A stretch of DNA of 36,489 bases from Candidatus Bipolaricaulota bacterium. GTDB taxonomy: Bacteria > Bipolaricaulota > Bipolaricaulia > Bipolaricaulales > Bipolaricaulaceae. Positions 23,570 through 31,400 of this stretch are shown here, one piece after another. The stretch lies in contig JACIWM010000003.1 in the NCBI GenBank assembly GCA_014360945.1, forward strand, positions 1 to 36,489, in the 5' to 3' direction. The stretch's first letter is position 1, and every line of letters starts with the position of its first letter. Position numbers and translations under genes: made by a program. Under the pieces are notes generated by a model. It had not been told where the DNA came from and ran no database searches. It saw only the letters and a program-made list of their open reading frames with translations.

Positions 23570-26500
23570 GTGCAGATTCTCCTGGATCGGTACATACTGC
23601 GCGAGATCATTCCGCCATTTTTTGTGGCCCTCTTGGCCTTCCTTGTGTTCATAAGCCTTGAGCTGGTCCTTTCCCTTTCCGATGCCCTCTTTGCCCGAGG
23701 AATCTCCGCCGCCGTTATGCTGCGCCTTCTTTCCTACAAGGTCCCCAACATCCTCACCCTGGCCGCGCCGGCCGGTGTTCTCCTTGCCACCTTCCTCGCC
23801 TTGGCACGGCTTGCTTCCGATCGGGAACTCCTGGCCTTGCAGGCCCTGGGATTCTCCCTACGCCGGATCCTCTTGCCCTTCTGGGTCTTTGGCCTCCTCA
23901 TAAGCGCCCTTTCTTTCCTGTTTTCGGAGTTCGTCGTTCCCAAAGCGGAGGCGATGTACCGCCGGGAGCTTCTCACCCTTCTTTATCGCGGCCCGGCTCC
24001 GCTGGTTCAAGAGAACGTGTTCTTCCGCGGCCCCCAGGGTGCCTTGTTCTATGTGGAGCGCTACAGCGGCGATAAGGTGGAAGGGGTCGTGGTCTACGAT
24101 CTTTCTGGAACCCTCTACCCTCGCAGCTCCTTCCCCGCTATGGTCACCGCCAAGGAAGGGGTTTTTTCCTCGGGGTTACTTCTTCTCCGCGAGGGCCGGG
24201 TCCTTCACTTCGGCCAAGGAGGAGAGCTCACGGAAATCCTGGGCTTTCAGGAATTGGCCATGGAGGTGGGTGAGAAGGTTGAGGAGGCGATCATCGGCGG
24301 GCGCACGCCAAGCGAGATGTCTGCCGGTGAGCTTCGGGAGCGCATCGAACTTTTGCAAAAAGCCGGGCGGGATGTTCGGGATCTCCTGGTGGAGTATCAC
24401 GGGAAGCTCGCGATATCCGCAGCGGCTTTTGTGTTCGTGCTCTTTGGGGCGCCCTTGGGTGCTATCCTCGGCCATCGCGGCCGGGCCACAGGAATGGTAG
24501 TGGGATTCCTCCTTGCCGCCGGAGCTCAAGCTCTTTTCCTTTGGGCGAGAACCTTGGCCAGAAGGGGCTTCCTTCCCCCGTTTTTGGGCGGATGGCTTCC
24601 CCATCTTGTGTTTGGGAGCCTTGGCCTCCTCCTTTTCCTGAGCGCTGATCGTTTGCGCTTCCGCGGCCTCCTTCTCCTTTTTGCCTTGAGTACCGTTGGC
24701 CTGGCCGCTCCGCCCCTCACCGAGCTTTCCGCCGAGGAATTGGTGGTAGAGGCCGAAGGAAAAGTCCTCTTAGCTACCGAGGCCCGGGCGGTGGTGGGCA
24801 CGCATCAGATCTCCGCACGTCGCCTGGCCCTGAGGGAGGAAGACGGGTGGGTTCTGGAGGCCTGGGAGGCCACCGTTCTCTCCGGCGAGGCCCGACTCCA
24901 GACGGCCTTTCTCCGGGCCATCCTTAACCCAGACGGCGTTCTCAAAGAAGCCGAGCTCCGGGATTTCTCCGGAGAGACCCGTTTTTCCGGGCCGGAAAAG
25001 GAGGAAAACCTCATCTTCTCCGCGGAGGAGGGAAAGGTTTGGTTCTCAGGGGAGGAGATCGCCCAGGCCTCTGGGAAAAACGTGGTGTTTACCACTTGTC
25101 CTTGTCTTGCGGGCGCACCGTATTTAGTGCGAGCTCAGGAATTCTGGCTCATTCCGGAGGAATGGCTTTTTGCTCGAGGGCTCGTGGTGGAATCCTTTGG
25201 TTACACCATCGTTTGGCTTCCCGTTTATGCCGCGCGGCTCGGGAAGGAAAGCGTTCCGTTCCTGCCGGAGGTGGGCCACTCCGCCCTCGGCCTTTTTTTG
25301 CGGTGGTCTATTCCCTGGACCCTGGCCCAGGGGTCGGTGGGCGCTCTTGTCCTCACCGTCTACCCTCAGGCCGGCCGGGTGGACCCGGCGCTCTGGACCT
25401 TTTGGGACACGGGAAGCCTTTTTCTGTCCGGGGAGCGGGCTACTTTGCGGTTCCGCGGCGAGCTCTTCGGCGCCCCGTGGAGCGTTCAAGGTCGTTACGA
25501 CACCCAAGGACTTGTTTTTTCCCTGACCGGAGCCGCCCAAGGCTGGCAAGTGCGTGTGAACGCCGGTTTTGTTGATGCCGAAAAACCTTATTCGCGCTTG
25601 CCCGAGATCTCCATTTCGCGAAGCTTCTCGACTTTGGGCGGAGAATTAAGCTTCAGGTGGGGGTTCGGTCGCTATCGGGAAGAGGGAAAGGAAGGATGGC
25701 GCACAAGCCTTGGGGCGAGTTGGTCCTGGTCCACGCGTATCTCGTTCCTTTCCGCTCAGCTTCCCCTGGAATTTGGGCTGGATCAATATCCCGGCACAGC
25801 CCGAGCCTACGCCGCGATCCAGCCTAGCCTCTCCTTTGGGGGCCTCAGCCTTTGGTACCGCGGACAGGTCAGCCTTGGCCGCTCCATTTTCTCCTTTGAC
25901 GCCACCCCTAGCCAAAGCCAAGTCGGGATAAGCCTTTCTGCCTCGGCCTCCGGCCTAAAACAGACCCTCACCGCAGGGTGGGACCTCGTCGAGAACGTCC
26001 CCCTTCCTCCTCGTTGGACCCTGGAGGGCCCCAATTTCCGAGCAAGCTTCCAATTCCAAGCTCAGCCCCTTCAGTTAGCCCAGGCGCGGTGGGAGGGAAG
26101 GCTTCAGGGCCAAAATTGGTTTCTGAATCTATCCGGCGGGGTCAGCGCCGGAACGTGGGAAGATCTGATTCTCCGCGGGCAGATGGGAAGTGAGGACTGG
26201 TCGGCGACCGGCGGAGTACGTCTCAGCCTACCGGCATTTTTCGCAAAGCGCGCATTCTTCCAAGTCCAAGGGAAGGCCGGAGCGGACTGGAGCTGGTCAC
26301 TCGCCGGAGAGTACGACTTCCTTTCGCAGTCCTTTGTGCAGTGGGAAACCTATGTGTATCGTACTTTTTTGGGGTGTCTTCGGGTCGGGCTTGGCCTTTA
26401 TCCCGGCGGCTTCCGCGTGAGTCTTGATGTTCCCGCGTTTCCTGAGGCGCGAGTGCAATTCGCCCCCTTGGACGAGGGTCTTCGCCTTGGCGGGCTATAA
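23570..26500 (+). CDS. LptF/LptG permease fused to LptA/LptD-like periplasmic and beta-barrel domains
   Basis: A 976-residue trans-envelope fusion. Residues 1-361 are a full-length LptF/G (YjgP/YjgQ) permease. The N-terminus LLDRYILREIIPPFF is typical. Three helices, a beta-rich periplasmic domain (about 130-260) and three more helices (about 280-360) follow. Residues 362-380 (LRFRGLLLLFALSTVGLA) read like a signal peptide with a possible cleavage site before APP. Residues 385-500 are beta repeats like LptA/OstA. The TTCPCLAGAPYLVRA segment (C510, C512) and YTIVWLPVYAARL are hallmark LptD pre-barrel sequences. The rest alternates in aromatic-rich strands to the C-terminus, as in an outer-membrane barrel. 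LptF/G extracts LPS from the inner membrane and LptD inserts it in the outer membrane. Here both ends of the route are in one reading frame. GTG 23570 is the start matching the family N-terminus. Confidence 0.85.
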   Translation: MQILLDRYILREIIPPFFVALLAFLVFISLELVLSLSDALFARGISAAVMLRLLSYKVPNILTLAAPAGVLLATFLALARLASDRELLALQALGFSLRRILLPFWVFGLLISALSFLFSEFVVPKAEAMYRRELLTLLYRGPAPLVQENVFFRGPQGALFYVERYSGDKVEGVVVYDLSGTLYPRSSFPAMVTAKEGVFSSGLLLLREGRVLHFGQGGELTEILGFQELAMEVGEKVEEAIIGGRTPSEMSAGELRERIELLQKAGRDVRDLLVEYHGKLAISAAAFVFVLFGAPLGAILGHRGRATGMVVGFLLAAGAQALFLWARTLARRGFLPPFLGGWLPHLVFGSLGLLLFLSADRLRFRGLLLLFALSTVGLAAPPLTELSAEELVVEAEGKVLLATEARAVVGTHQISARRLALREEDGWVLEAWEATVLSGEARLQTAFLRAILNPDGVLKEAELRDFSGETRFSGPEKEENLIFSAEEGKVWFSGEEIAQASGKNVVFTTCPCLAGAPYLVRAQEFWLIPEEWLFARGLVVESFGYTIVWLPVYAARLGKESVPFLPEVGHSALGLFLRWSIPWTLAQGSVGALVLTVYPQAGRVDPALWTFWDTGSLFLSGERATLRFRGELFGAPWSVQGRYDTQGLVFSLTGAAQGWQVRVNAGFVDAEKPYSRLPEISISRSFSTLGGELSFRWGFGRYREEGKEGWRTSLGASWSWSTRISFLSAQLPLEFGLDQYPGTARAYAAIQPSLSFGGLSLWYRGQVSLGRSIFSFDATPSQSQVGISLSASASGLKQTLTAGWDLVENVPLPPRWTLEGPNFRASFQFQAQPLQLAQARWEGRLQGQNWFLNLSGGVSAGTWEDLILRGQMGSEDWSATGGVRLSLPAFFAKRAFFQVQGKAGADWSWSLAGEYDFLSQSFVQWETYVYRTFLGCLRVGLGLYPGGFRVSLDVPAFPEARVQFAPLDEGLRLGGL

Positions 26501-26501
26501 T
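26496..26501 (+). promoter_or_regulatory. -10 box of the CDP-alcohol phosphatidyltransferase gene (leaderless)
   Basis: A consensus TATAAT, 8 bases before the ATG at 26510. Its TAA (26498-26500) is also the stop codon of the preceding fusion gene. The context GGGCTATAAT is identical to that before tsaB. There is no strong Shine-Dalgarno site. Confidence 0.6.
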
Positions 26502-26509
26502 AGAAAGCG

Positions 26510-27049
26510 ATGGGAAAGAAGGAGCGCCTTCCCGATTGGCTTACAGCGAGTCGGGTTCTTGTGGCCTTAGCTATCCTGGCCCTCATCCCTGCGGGGCCAA
26601 AAGCGTTGGCCGCCGTGGCCGGTCTCCTCCTTTTGGGCTGGACCACGGACATGGTGGACGGCCGCCTCGCCCGCCGCCTGGAAAAGGGCCCTACCTGGCT
26701 TGGCGAGCACGACTTCCAGATCGACATGCTCATGGTCCTCGCCTCCGCGGTGTTCCTCACCGCCACCGGCCTCGTGCCCCCGGAGGTAGGCGTTCCATAC
26801 ATGTGCGGGGCCGTCCTCATCTCCCTCTACACCTTGCGCTTCCGGGACTTCCTAAAGTTCAAGTCCGTGACCATGCTTTTGGCCTTTCCCTGGGTGTTTA
26901 CTCCCTTCATTCTCGCCCTTTTCCATGCGCCGGTGGCAGCATATGCTGGCTTGGTGTGGATGATCCTCGCCCTTATTCTTGATTGGCGGCGGTTCTTAGG
27001 GGTGGTCGGCGATTTCCTCACCGGAGCTCGCGCGTACTTCCGCCACTAA
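26510..27049 (+). CDS. CDP-alcohol phosphatidyltransferase family protein
   Basis: A 179-residue integral membrane enzyme. The signature D-x2-D-G-x2-A-R...G-x3-D-x3-D is complete in the stretch that begins [16 protein letters not shown] and ends [10 protein letters not shown]. About five hydrophobic segments follow. The family attaches alcohols such as glycerol-3-phosphate, inositol or serine to CDP-diacylglycerol. It could be a PgsA-type phosphatidylglycerophosphate synthase, but specificity is not readable. It starts 9 bases after the fusion gene's stop and has its own TATAAT. The stop codon overlaps the ruvB stop codon tail to tail. Confidence 0.85.
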   Translation: MGKKERLPDWLTASRVLVALAILALIPAGPKALAAVAGLLLLGWTTDMVDGRLARRLEKGPTWLGEHDFQIDMLMVLASAVFLTATGLVPPEVGVPYMCGAVLISLYTLRFRDFLKFKSVTMLLAFPWVFTPFILALFHAPVAAYAGLVWMILALILDWRRFLGVVGDFLTGARAYFRH

Positions 27050-28047
27050 AGGAGTCGAGGAAACGGCCGACTCAGATGGGCGTAGGCCCGCTCCGTGGCC
27101 ATGCGGCCCTGTGGTGTTTTCCTGATGAACCCCAGAGCGATGAGGTAGGGCTCGTAGAGCTCAGCGATGGTGTTCGGATCCTCACCCAACGCCGCGCTCA
27201 ACGTCTCCAGTCCCACCGGTCCGCCATCGAACCGATCAATCACCACCTCTAAAATCCGCCGATCCAGTTCGTCCAGACCCTCTTCATCGATCCCCAGCAT
27301 CCGCAGGGTTTCCTGGGCTACAGCCAAAGTGATGGTGTTCAGTCCCTGGACCTGGGCCACGTCTCGAGCGCGGCGCAGAAGTCGCAGGGCGATGCGTGGC
27401 GTTCCCCGAGCCCTAGTCCCCAGCTCCCGGGCCGCCTCCGGTTCGATCTCCACTCCGAGTCTTGGGGCGGCGCGGCGCACGATCTCCGCCAACTCTTCCG
27501 GCCGGTAAAACTCCAGCCGGAACACGACCTCGAATCGGTCCCGTAGAGGGGTGGTGAGAAGGCCCTCCCGGGTGGTGGCGCCAATGAGAGTGAACGGCGC
27601 CAAGGAAAGCTCGATGCATCGGGCATGTGGCCCCTCACCGAGGACAATGGGGAGCTTCCAGTCCTCCATGGCCGGATACAGGATCTCCTCCACCTGGGGC
27701 CGCAGGCGATGGATCTCATCCACAAAAAGGATGTCGCCCGGGGAAAGATGGGTGAGGATAGCCGCCAGGTCCCCCGGCCGTTCCAAAGCTGGCCCGGAGG
27801 ATACCTTTATTTGCACGCCCATTTCATTGGCGATGATGTGGGCCAACGTGGTTTTCCCTAACCCCGGAGGGGAAAGAAGAAGAACGTGATCCAGCGGCTC
27901 TCCCCGGGCCTTGGCCGCTTGAATGTATACCCTGAGCCGCTCCTTCACCTTCTCCTGGCCCACAAACTCATCGAGGGTGCGGGGGCGGAGGGTGCGCAAC
28001 TGCGGCTCCACCACATCCGGCCGGAGATTCCGCCAATGAGAAGCCAT
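27046..28047 (-). CDS. ruvB: Holliday junction branch migration DNA helicase RuvB
   Basis: A 333-residue AAA+ motor that drives RuvA-bound Holliday junctions. Walker A is PPGLGKTT (60-67 region), Walker B VDEIHRL (109-115), and sensor 1 [17 protein letters not shown]. The C-terminal winged helix contains [17 protein letters not shown] and [14 protein letters not shown] chose ATG 28047. The 59 extra residues in the track have no homology and cross the divergent gene. Neither ruvA nor ruvC is in the window. Confidence 0.96.
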   Translation of the reverse strand: MASHWRNLRPDVVEPQLRTLRPRTLDEFVGQEKVKERLRVYIQAAKARGEPLDHVLLLSPPGLGKTTLAHIIANEMGVQIKVSSGPALERPGDLAAILTHLSPGDILFVDEIHRLRPQVEEILYPAMEDWKLPIVLGEGPHARCIELSLAPFTLIGATTREGLLTTPLRDRFEVVFRLEFYRPEELAEIVRRAAPRLGVEIEPEAARELGTRARGTPRIALRLLRRARDVAQVQGLNTITLAVAQETLRMLGIDEEGLDELDRRILEVVIDRFDGGPVGLETLSAALGEDPNTIAELYEPYLIALGFIRKTPQGRMATERAYAHLSRPFPRLL

Positions 28048-28058
28048 GTTCGTTCGCC

Positions 28059-28064
28059 ATTGTA
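28059..28064 (-). promoter_or_regulatory. Putative -10 box of ruvB
   Basis: TACAAT on the minus strand, 11 bases before the ATG at 28047. There is no good -35. The leader would be about four bases. Confidence 0.4.
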
Positions 28065-28090
28065 CCGAAAAAGCGCGGGTGCGATCCAGT

Positions 28091-28119
28091 TTGTCTTGGC
28101 CTTTCCTTTCCCCTAAAAT
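28091..28119 (+). promoter_or_regulatory. Promoter of the TolB-like gene (leaderless)
   Basis: TTGTCT (28091-28096), a 17-bp spacer and TAAAAT (28114-28119), with 8 bases to the ATG at 28128. The expected start site falls on or next to the A of the ATG. No Shine-Dalgarno site is present. Confidence 0.65.
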
Positions 28120-28127
28120 GGCTAACG

Positions 28128-28934
28128 ATGCGTGCTTTCTGTTGTGCCATTTTGATCTTTGGCCTTGCCGCTTCCGCTCAAGTATTCCATCTTTCCGCCC
28201 TCGACTGGTCCCCGGATGGCACACGCCTTCTTCTCGTCACAAACTTTCAGCTTTTTTTGGCCGAGGACGAGAGCTTGCGAAAATTGACACCTATTTACGC
28301 AGAGACGTGGACGGATTGGGCCCGCTTCGGATCCGACGAGTGGTTCGTCTTCCCCTCCCCGCTCGCCGATGGTTTTGGTCTTTGGCGGGGATTTCTCGAC
28401 GGCCGAGAACCGGAGCTTCTCCACCGGAGCGAAAAACCGATCCTCTGGCCCACGGTGTCGGCTGATGGCACGAAGATCGCGTTTGTTGAGGACTGGAACG
28501 ACTTAGTGATCCTGGATCTTTCTCGGGGGGAGGCACGGACGGTACTGGGCGGGGATTGGCCCAAGGCCACCCCGGAGTTCCTCCCGACTGGCCAAGCCCT
28601 GCTCTTTGCGGGCTTTTGGGCCCGTGACCATGAACCAAACTGGGAGATCTTTTACCTGGACCTCGCCACCCTCAACCTGATCCAGCTCACGGCCGACCTC
28701 TTCTTCGACTGGTGCCCCCGCATCTCTCCCGATGGCCTTTGGATCGCGTTTGTCTCCAACCGCGGTGGGACCGGAGATATCTGGATTATGCCCCTTTTCG
28801 GAGATACCCCGTTCCCGGTCACGGAGGACCCCTGGGACGACGCGTTTCCCGCGTGGTCCCCGGACGGGAGCACATTGGGCTACGCCTCTTTCCGCCTGGA
28901 GGGCTGGGAATTTCGGCGGACTGGAACCCATTGA
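28128..28934 (+). CDS. Exported TolB-like beta-propeller (PD40 repeat) protein
   Basis: A 268-residue protein with a signal peptide ([17 protein letters not shown], cleavage near residue 17). At least four WD40-like PD40 motifs follow ([56 protein letters not shown]). The repeats are those of TolB and related periplasmic propellers, but the protein lacks the separate N-terminal TolB domain and is shorter than TolB (about 430). It is likely a periplasmic or lipid-surface scaffold. Its stop codon overlaps the possible TTG start of ribF. The function is not known. Confidence 0.75.
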   Translation: MRAFCCAILIFGLAASAQVFHLSALDWSPDGTRLLLVTNFQLFLAEDESLRKLTPIYAETWTDWARFGSDEWFVFPSPLADGFGLWRGFLDGREPELLHRSEKPILWPTVSADGTKIAFVEDWNDLVILDLSRGEARTVLGGDWPKATPEFLPTGQALLFAGFWARDHEPNWEIFYLDLATLNLIQLTADLFFDWCPRISPDGLWIAFVSNRGGTGDIWIMPLFGDTPFPVTEDPWDDAFPAWSPDGSTLGYASFRLEGWEFRRTGTH

Positions 28935-29821
28935 CGGCCGTGCCCCGGGTCGTTGCCGTCGGCCGCTTTGACGGAGTGCATCTCGGCCACCGCCACCTTC
29001 TTTCCCACGGGAGAGATTTGGCCCGCGCGCGCGGCTGGTCCCTTTTGGCCTACACCTTCCCCCCGGAGTTCCCCGCCCTTCTTCCCCTTCCCGCAAAGAT
29101 TCGGATCCTTCAAGAGCTCGCCGACGAGGTGGAAGTGGTTGACTGGAAAAGGGTGCGAGAACTTTCTCCCGAGGATTTTTTGCGTGAGGAGATTGTGGGG
29201 CGGCTTGGGGGCCGGGCCTTGGTGATGGGGAGGAACCACCGCTTCGGCCGGGACGCGGCCGGAACCCCGGAGCTTGCCAGAAAGCTCGGGGAAAGTCTGG
29301 GACTGGAAGTCCACGTTGTCCCGCCCTTCCTTTTAGGCGGGGAGATGGTGAGCTCTCAGCGTATCCGGGAGCTGGTGCAATCCGGCGAGGTGGAGCGGGC
29401 CGCGGAACTTTTGGGCCGTCCTCCGATCCTCGTGGGCAATGTGGTACGGGGTGCGGGCCTGGCCCGAAAACTCGGATTTCCCACACTGAATTTGGAGATC
29501 GACCCGGTCCTGATCCGGCCGCGGGACGGGGTATATGTGGCCTGGGCCTTCTGGCCCAAGGGAGGCGGACCCGCCCTCTTTTACCACGGAAAACGCCCGT
29601 CTTTTCCGAACTTGCCCCCATCAGCGGAACTACATCTTCTTTCGGCTCCTCTAAAATCCCCGCCCACCCATGTGGAAGTTCATCTTTTGCGATTCCTCCG
29701 TGCGGACACTTCCTTTCCCTCCCCGGCAGCACTGGCGAAGCAGATAGAAAAAGATTTGGAACAAGCACAAGGGATTCTGCTTTCCCTTTCCCCACCCAAG
29801 CCCATCTTGACCGGGCTATAA
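28931..29821 (+). CDS. ribF: Bifunctional riboflavin kinase/FAD synthetase RibF
   Basis: A 296-residue two-domain enzyme making FMN and FAD. In the adenylyltransferase half, GRFDGVHLGHRHLL holds the HxGH motif, and GRNHRFGRDAAG and SSQRIREL follow. In the kinase half are VVRGAGLARKLGFPTLNL, RPRDGVYVAW and the late acidic motif SAELHLL. The track ORF begins about 70 codons too early, inside the propeller gene. TTG 28931 overlaps the previous stop (TTGA). GTG 28940 is nearly as good, so the start is uncertain by three codons. Confidence 0.92.
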   Translation: MTAVPRVVAVGRFDGVHLGHRHLLSHGRDLARARGWSLLAYTFPPEFPALLPLPAKIRILQELADEVEVVDWKRVRELSPEDFLREEIVGRLGGRALVMGRNHRFGRDAAGTPELARKLGESLGLEVHVVPPFLLGGEMVSSQRIRELVQSGEVERAAELLGRPPILVGNVVRGAGLARKLGFPTLNLEIDPVLIRPRDGVYVAWAFWPKGGGPALFYHGKRPSFPNLPPSAELHLLSAPLKSPPTHVEVHLLRFLRADTSFPSPAALAKQIEKDLEQAQGILLSLSPPKPILTGL

Positions 29822-29822
29822 T
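29817..29822 (+). promoter_or_regulatory. -10 box of tsaB (leaderless)
   Basis: A consensus TATAAT, 6 bases before GTG 29829. Its TAA (29819-29821) is the ribF stop codon. The GGGCTATAAT context is the same as at 26492-26501. No Shine-Dalgarno site precedes the GTG. Confidence 0.6.
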
Positions 29823-29828
29823 CGCGCC

Positions 29829-30470
29829 GTGTACACGCTTGCCATCGAAAGTGCCGGCCCTTTAGGTGGAGTGGCCCTTTGGAACGAGACGGAGGCCCAC
29901 GAGATCATCGTCCCCCTGGGCCCCGGACGCGGAGAAGTTCTTCCGGAGTTGATCAAAGAGCTCATGCGGCAGGCCAAAGTTAGCTGGGAAAAGATTTCCC
30001 TCATCGCGGTGGACGTCGGACCGGGCTCATTTACCGGCCTTCGGGTTGGGCTGAGCCTGGCCAAGGCCTTGGCCCAGGTGCGCGGCCTTCCCGTGGTTCC
30101 CGTGCGGCAAACGGAGGCTGTGGGCTTTCCTCTCGCCCGGTTTTGGCCCGGCCGCGTGTGCGTGTGGATCCACGATCGCCGGGATTACGTGTACATGGGG
30201 TGGGTGGAGGAGGAGCGGGCCGGGACCGAACTCGTCCTCACGTTTTCCGAGGCGCTCGGCCGGGTGCGGGAACACACGGGAGTGCTTCTTGCGGGAACCG
30301 GAGCGGTGCGCTTCGCCCAGGAAATCAAAGCCCAAGCAGAACAAATTGTCCTGGCACCAGAGACTTTTTCCCATCCCCGGCCGCTGGTGGTGGCGCAGAT
30401 CGGATACGCTCGTTATACTCGTGAAGGCCCTGTGGATTTGCTGAAACTAGAGCCGCACTACGTGCAATAA
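29829..30470 (+). CDS. tsaB: tRNA threonylcarbamoyladenosine biosynthesis protein TsaB
   Basis: A 213-residue ASKHA-fold protein that pairs with TsaD and TsaE in t6A37 synthesis. The GPGSFTGLRVGLSLAKALA motif (64-82) is diagnostic, and the length is normal. The C-terminal third is variable, as usual. The GTG start follows ribF by 7 bases and carries its own TATAAT. rpmB follows 10 bases after the stop. Confidence 0.92.
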   Translation: MYTLAIESAGPLGGVALWNETEAHEIIVPLGPGRGEVLPELIKELMRQAKVSWEKISLIAVDVGPGSFTGLRVGLSLAKALAQVRGLPVVPVRQTEAVGFPLARFWPGRVCVWIHDRRDYVYMGWVEEERAGTELVLTFSEALGRVREHTGVLLAGTGAVRFAQEIKAQAEQIVLAPETFSHPRPLVVAQIGYARYTREGPVDLLKLEPHYVQ

Positions 30471-30480
30471 GGAGGCAAAA

Positions 30481-30669
30481 ATGGCGAGGGTTTGCGAGAT
30501 CTGCGGTCGCGGTCCTGATTATGGGCATAGCGTCTCCCACTCCGGCAAGCGCACACGGAAGGTACGGGCACCGAACCTCCAGCGGGTGCGGGCGGTGATA
30601 AACGGGGTGCACCGGCGGATCCGCGTCTGCACGCGATGCCTTAAGGCAGGAAAGGTCCAAAAGGCTTAG
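30481..30669 (+). CDS. rpmB: 50S ribosomal protein L28
   Basis: A 62-residue ribosomal protein. It begins ARVCEICGRGPDYGHSVSHS and ends VCTRCLKAGKVQ. The two CxxC pairs make it the zinc-binding (C+) form. A GGAGG ribosome site lies 5 bases before the ATG. It is followed at once by a strong intrinsic terminator. Confidence 0.97.
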   Translation: MARVCEICGRGPDYGHSVSHSGKRTRKVRAPNLQRVRAVINGVHRRIRVCTRCLKAGKVQKA

Positions 30670-30698
30670 AAATGCCTGAAAATCTAGCCCGTTTTTCG

Positions 30699-30732
30699 GC
30701 TGGCACCATGGACGCGCGGTGCCAGCTTTTTT
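30699..30732 (+). terminator. Intrinsic terminator after rpmB
   Basis: Perfect 9-bp stem GCTGGCACC / GGTGCCAGC with a 10-base loop, followed by TTTTTT. The U-tract ends exactly where the S1-domain ORF's GTG option begins. Confidence 0.93.
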
Positions 30733-30744
30733 GTGCCTGATAGC

Positions 30745-31170
30745 ATGATTGAGAAATTTCCCGTGGGCGAGGTGGTTCGGGCCAAGGTAACGGAAATTTT
30801 GCCCAACGGGGCGGTGGTGGAGCTCGAGGAAGGGAGCGAGGGTTTCCTGCCCGCCGCGGAAAGAGATGGAGAGCTTGAGGTGGGAGCGGAGGTGGTGGCC
30901 AAAGTTATCGCCTACGACCGCTCCGGCCGGCCGGTCCTTTCCCAACGCCGTGTCTCCCCTGCTGACCTGGAGGAGGCCGAGTTTCACCGCGAGGTTTTAG
31001 AGTTCCGTTCTGTTCTTTCCAACCGGTCCATTTCTGTCAATATTCCAGAGGCGCAGCTCCAAAAGGAGCGGGTCGAATGGCGCCTGGCCCGGTGGCTTTC
31101 CCAAGCGGAAACCCTGCTTCGGCGCCGCCAGGGAAGGCCCTCCCTTCTTGAGAGGCTGGAAAAGGAGTGA
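30745..31170 (+). CDS. Single S1-domain RNA-binding protein
   Basis: A 141-residue protein. One S1 RNA-binding domain (about 5-70; GEVVRAKVTEILPNGAVVEL, GSEGFLPAAE, RPVLSQRR) is followed by a basic, helical tail (LEEAEFHREVLE ... RRRQGRPSLLERLEKE). It resembles small S1-like proteins used in RNA metabolism or translation, but no exact family is clear. ATG 30745 and GTG 30733 are both possible. Neither has a ribosome site, and a terminator directly abuts them. The vor ferredoxin gene starts 2 bases after its stop. Confidence 0.78.
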   Translation: MIEKFPVGEVVRAKVTEILPNGAVVELEEGSEGFLPAAERDGELEVGAEVVAKVIAYDRSGRPVLSQRRVSPADLEEAEFHREVLEFRSVLSNRSISVNIPEAQLQKERVEWRLARWLSQAETLLRRRQGRPSLLERLEKE

Positions 31171-31172
31171 GG

Positions 31173-31400
31173 ATGCCAAAAGGGTTTGTGGTCATCGACA
31201 AGGAACGTTGTAAAGGGTGCGGGCTATGCGTGGCCGCTTGTCCCTTTGGGGTTTTGGCCATCACATCGGAATTGAACCCTTACGGATATGCCGTGGCCGG
31301 CGTCATCGCTCCCGAGAAGTGCACCGGGTGCGCGATGTGCGCCCAGATGTGCCCGGATGTGGCCATTGAGGTGTATCGGGCGGTGAAGGAGGGCGTATGA
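31173..31400 (+). CDS. vorD: 2-oxoacid:ferredoxin oxidoreductase, ferredoxin-like delta subunit
   Basis: A 75-residue electron-transfer subunit with two [4Fe-4S] motifs, CKGCGLCVAACP (13-24) and CTGCAMCAQMCP (about 50-61). It passes electrons from the thiamine subunit to ferredoxin. The ATG at 31173 follows an AAGGAG site. The track's upstream GTG is less likely. It overlaps the alpha-subunit gene by 4 bases (ATGA). Confidence 0.9.
   Translation: MPKGFVVIDKERCKGCGLCVAACPFGVLAITSELNPYGYAVAGVIAPEKCTGCAMCAQMCPDVAIEVYRAVKEGV

Noticed and set aside
27046-27049. Overlapping stop codons of the CDP-alcohol transferase and ruvB (CTAA)
   Set aside because: A neat tail-to-tail overlap, but expected in so compact a genome. 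No functional meaning inferred.
28503-29795. 430-aa minus-strand ORF
   Set aside because: Antisense to ribF and the propeller gene. It is a Pro/Arg/Gly-rich shadow with no family features.
30400-30425. TATACT-like box inside tsaB as a separate rpmB promoter
   Set aside because: No matching -35. rpmB has a normal ribosome site and sits 10 bases after tsaB, so co-transcription is simpler.
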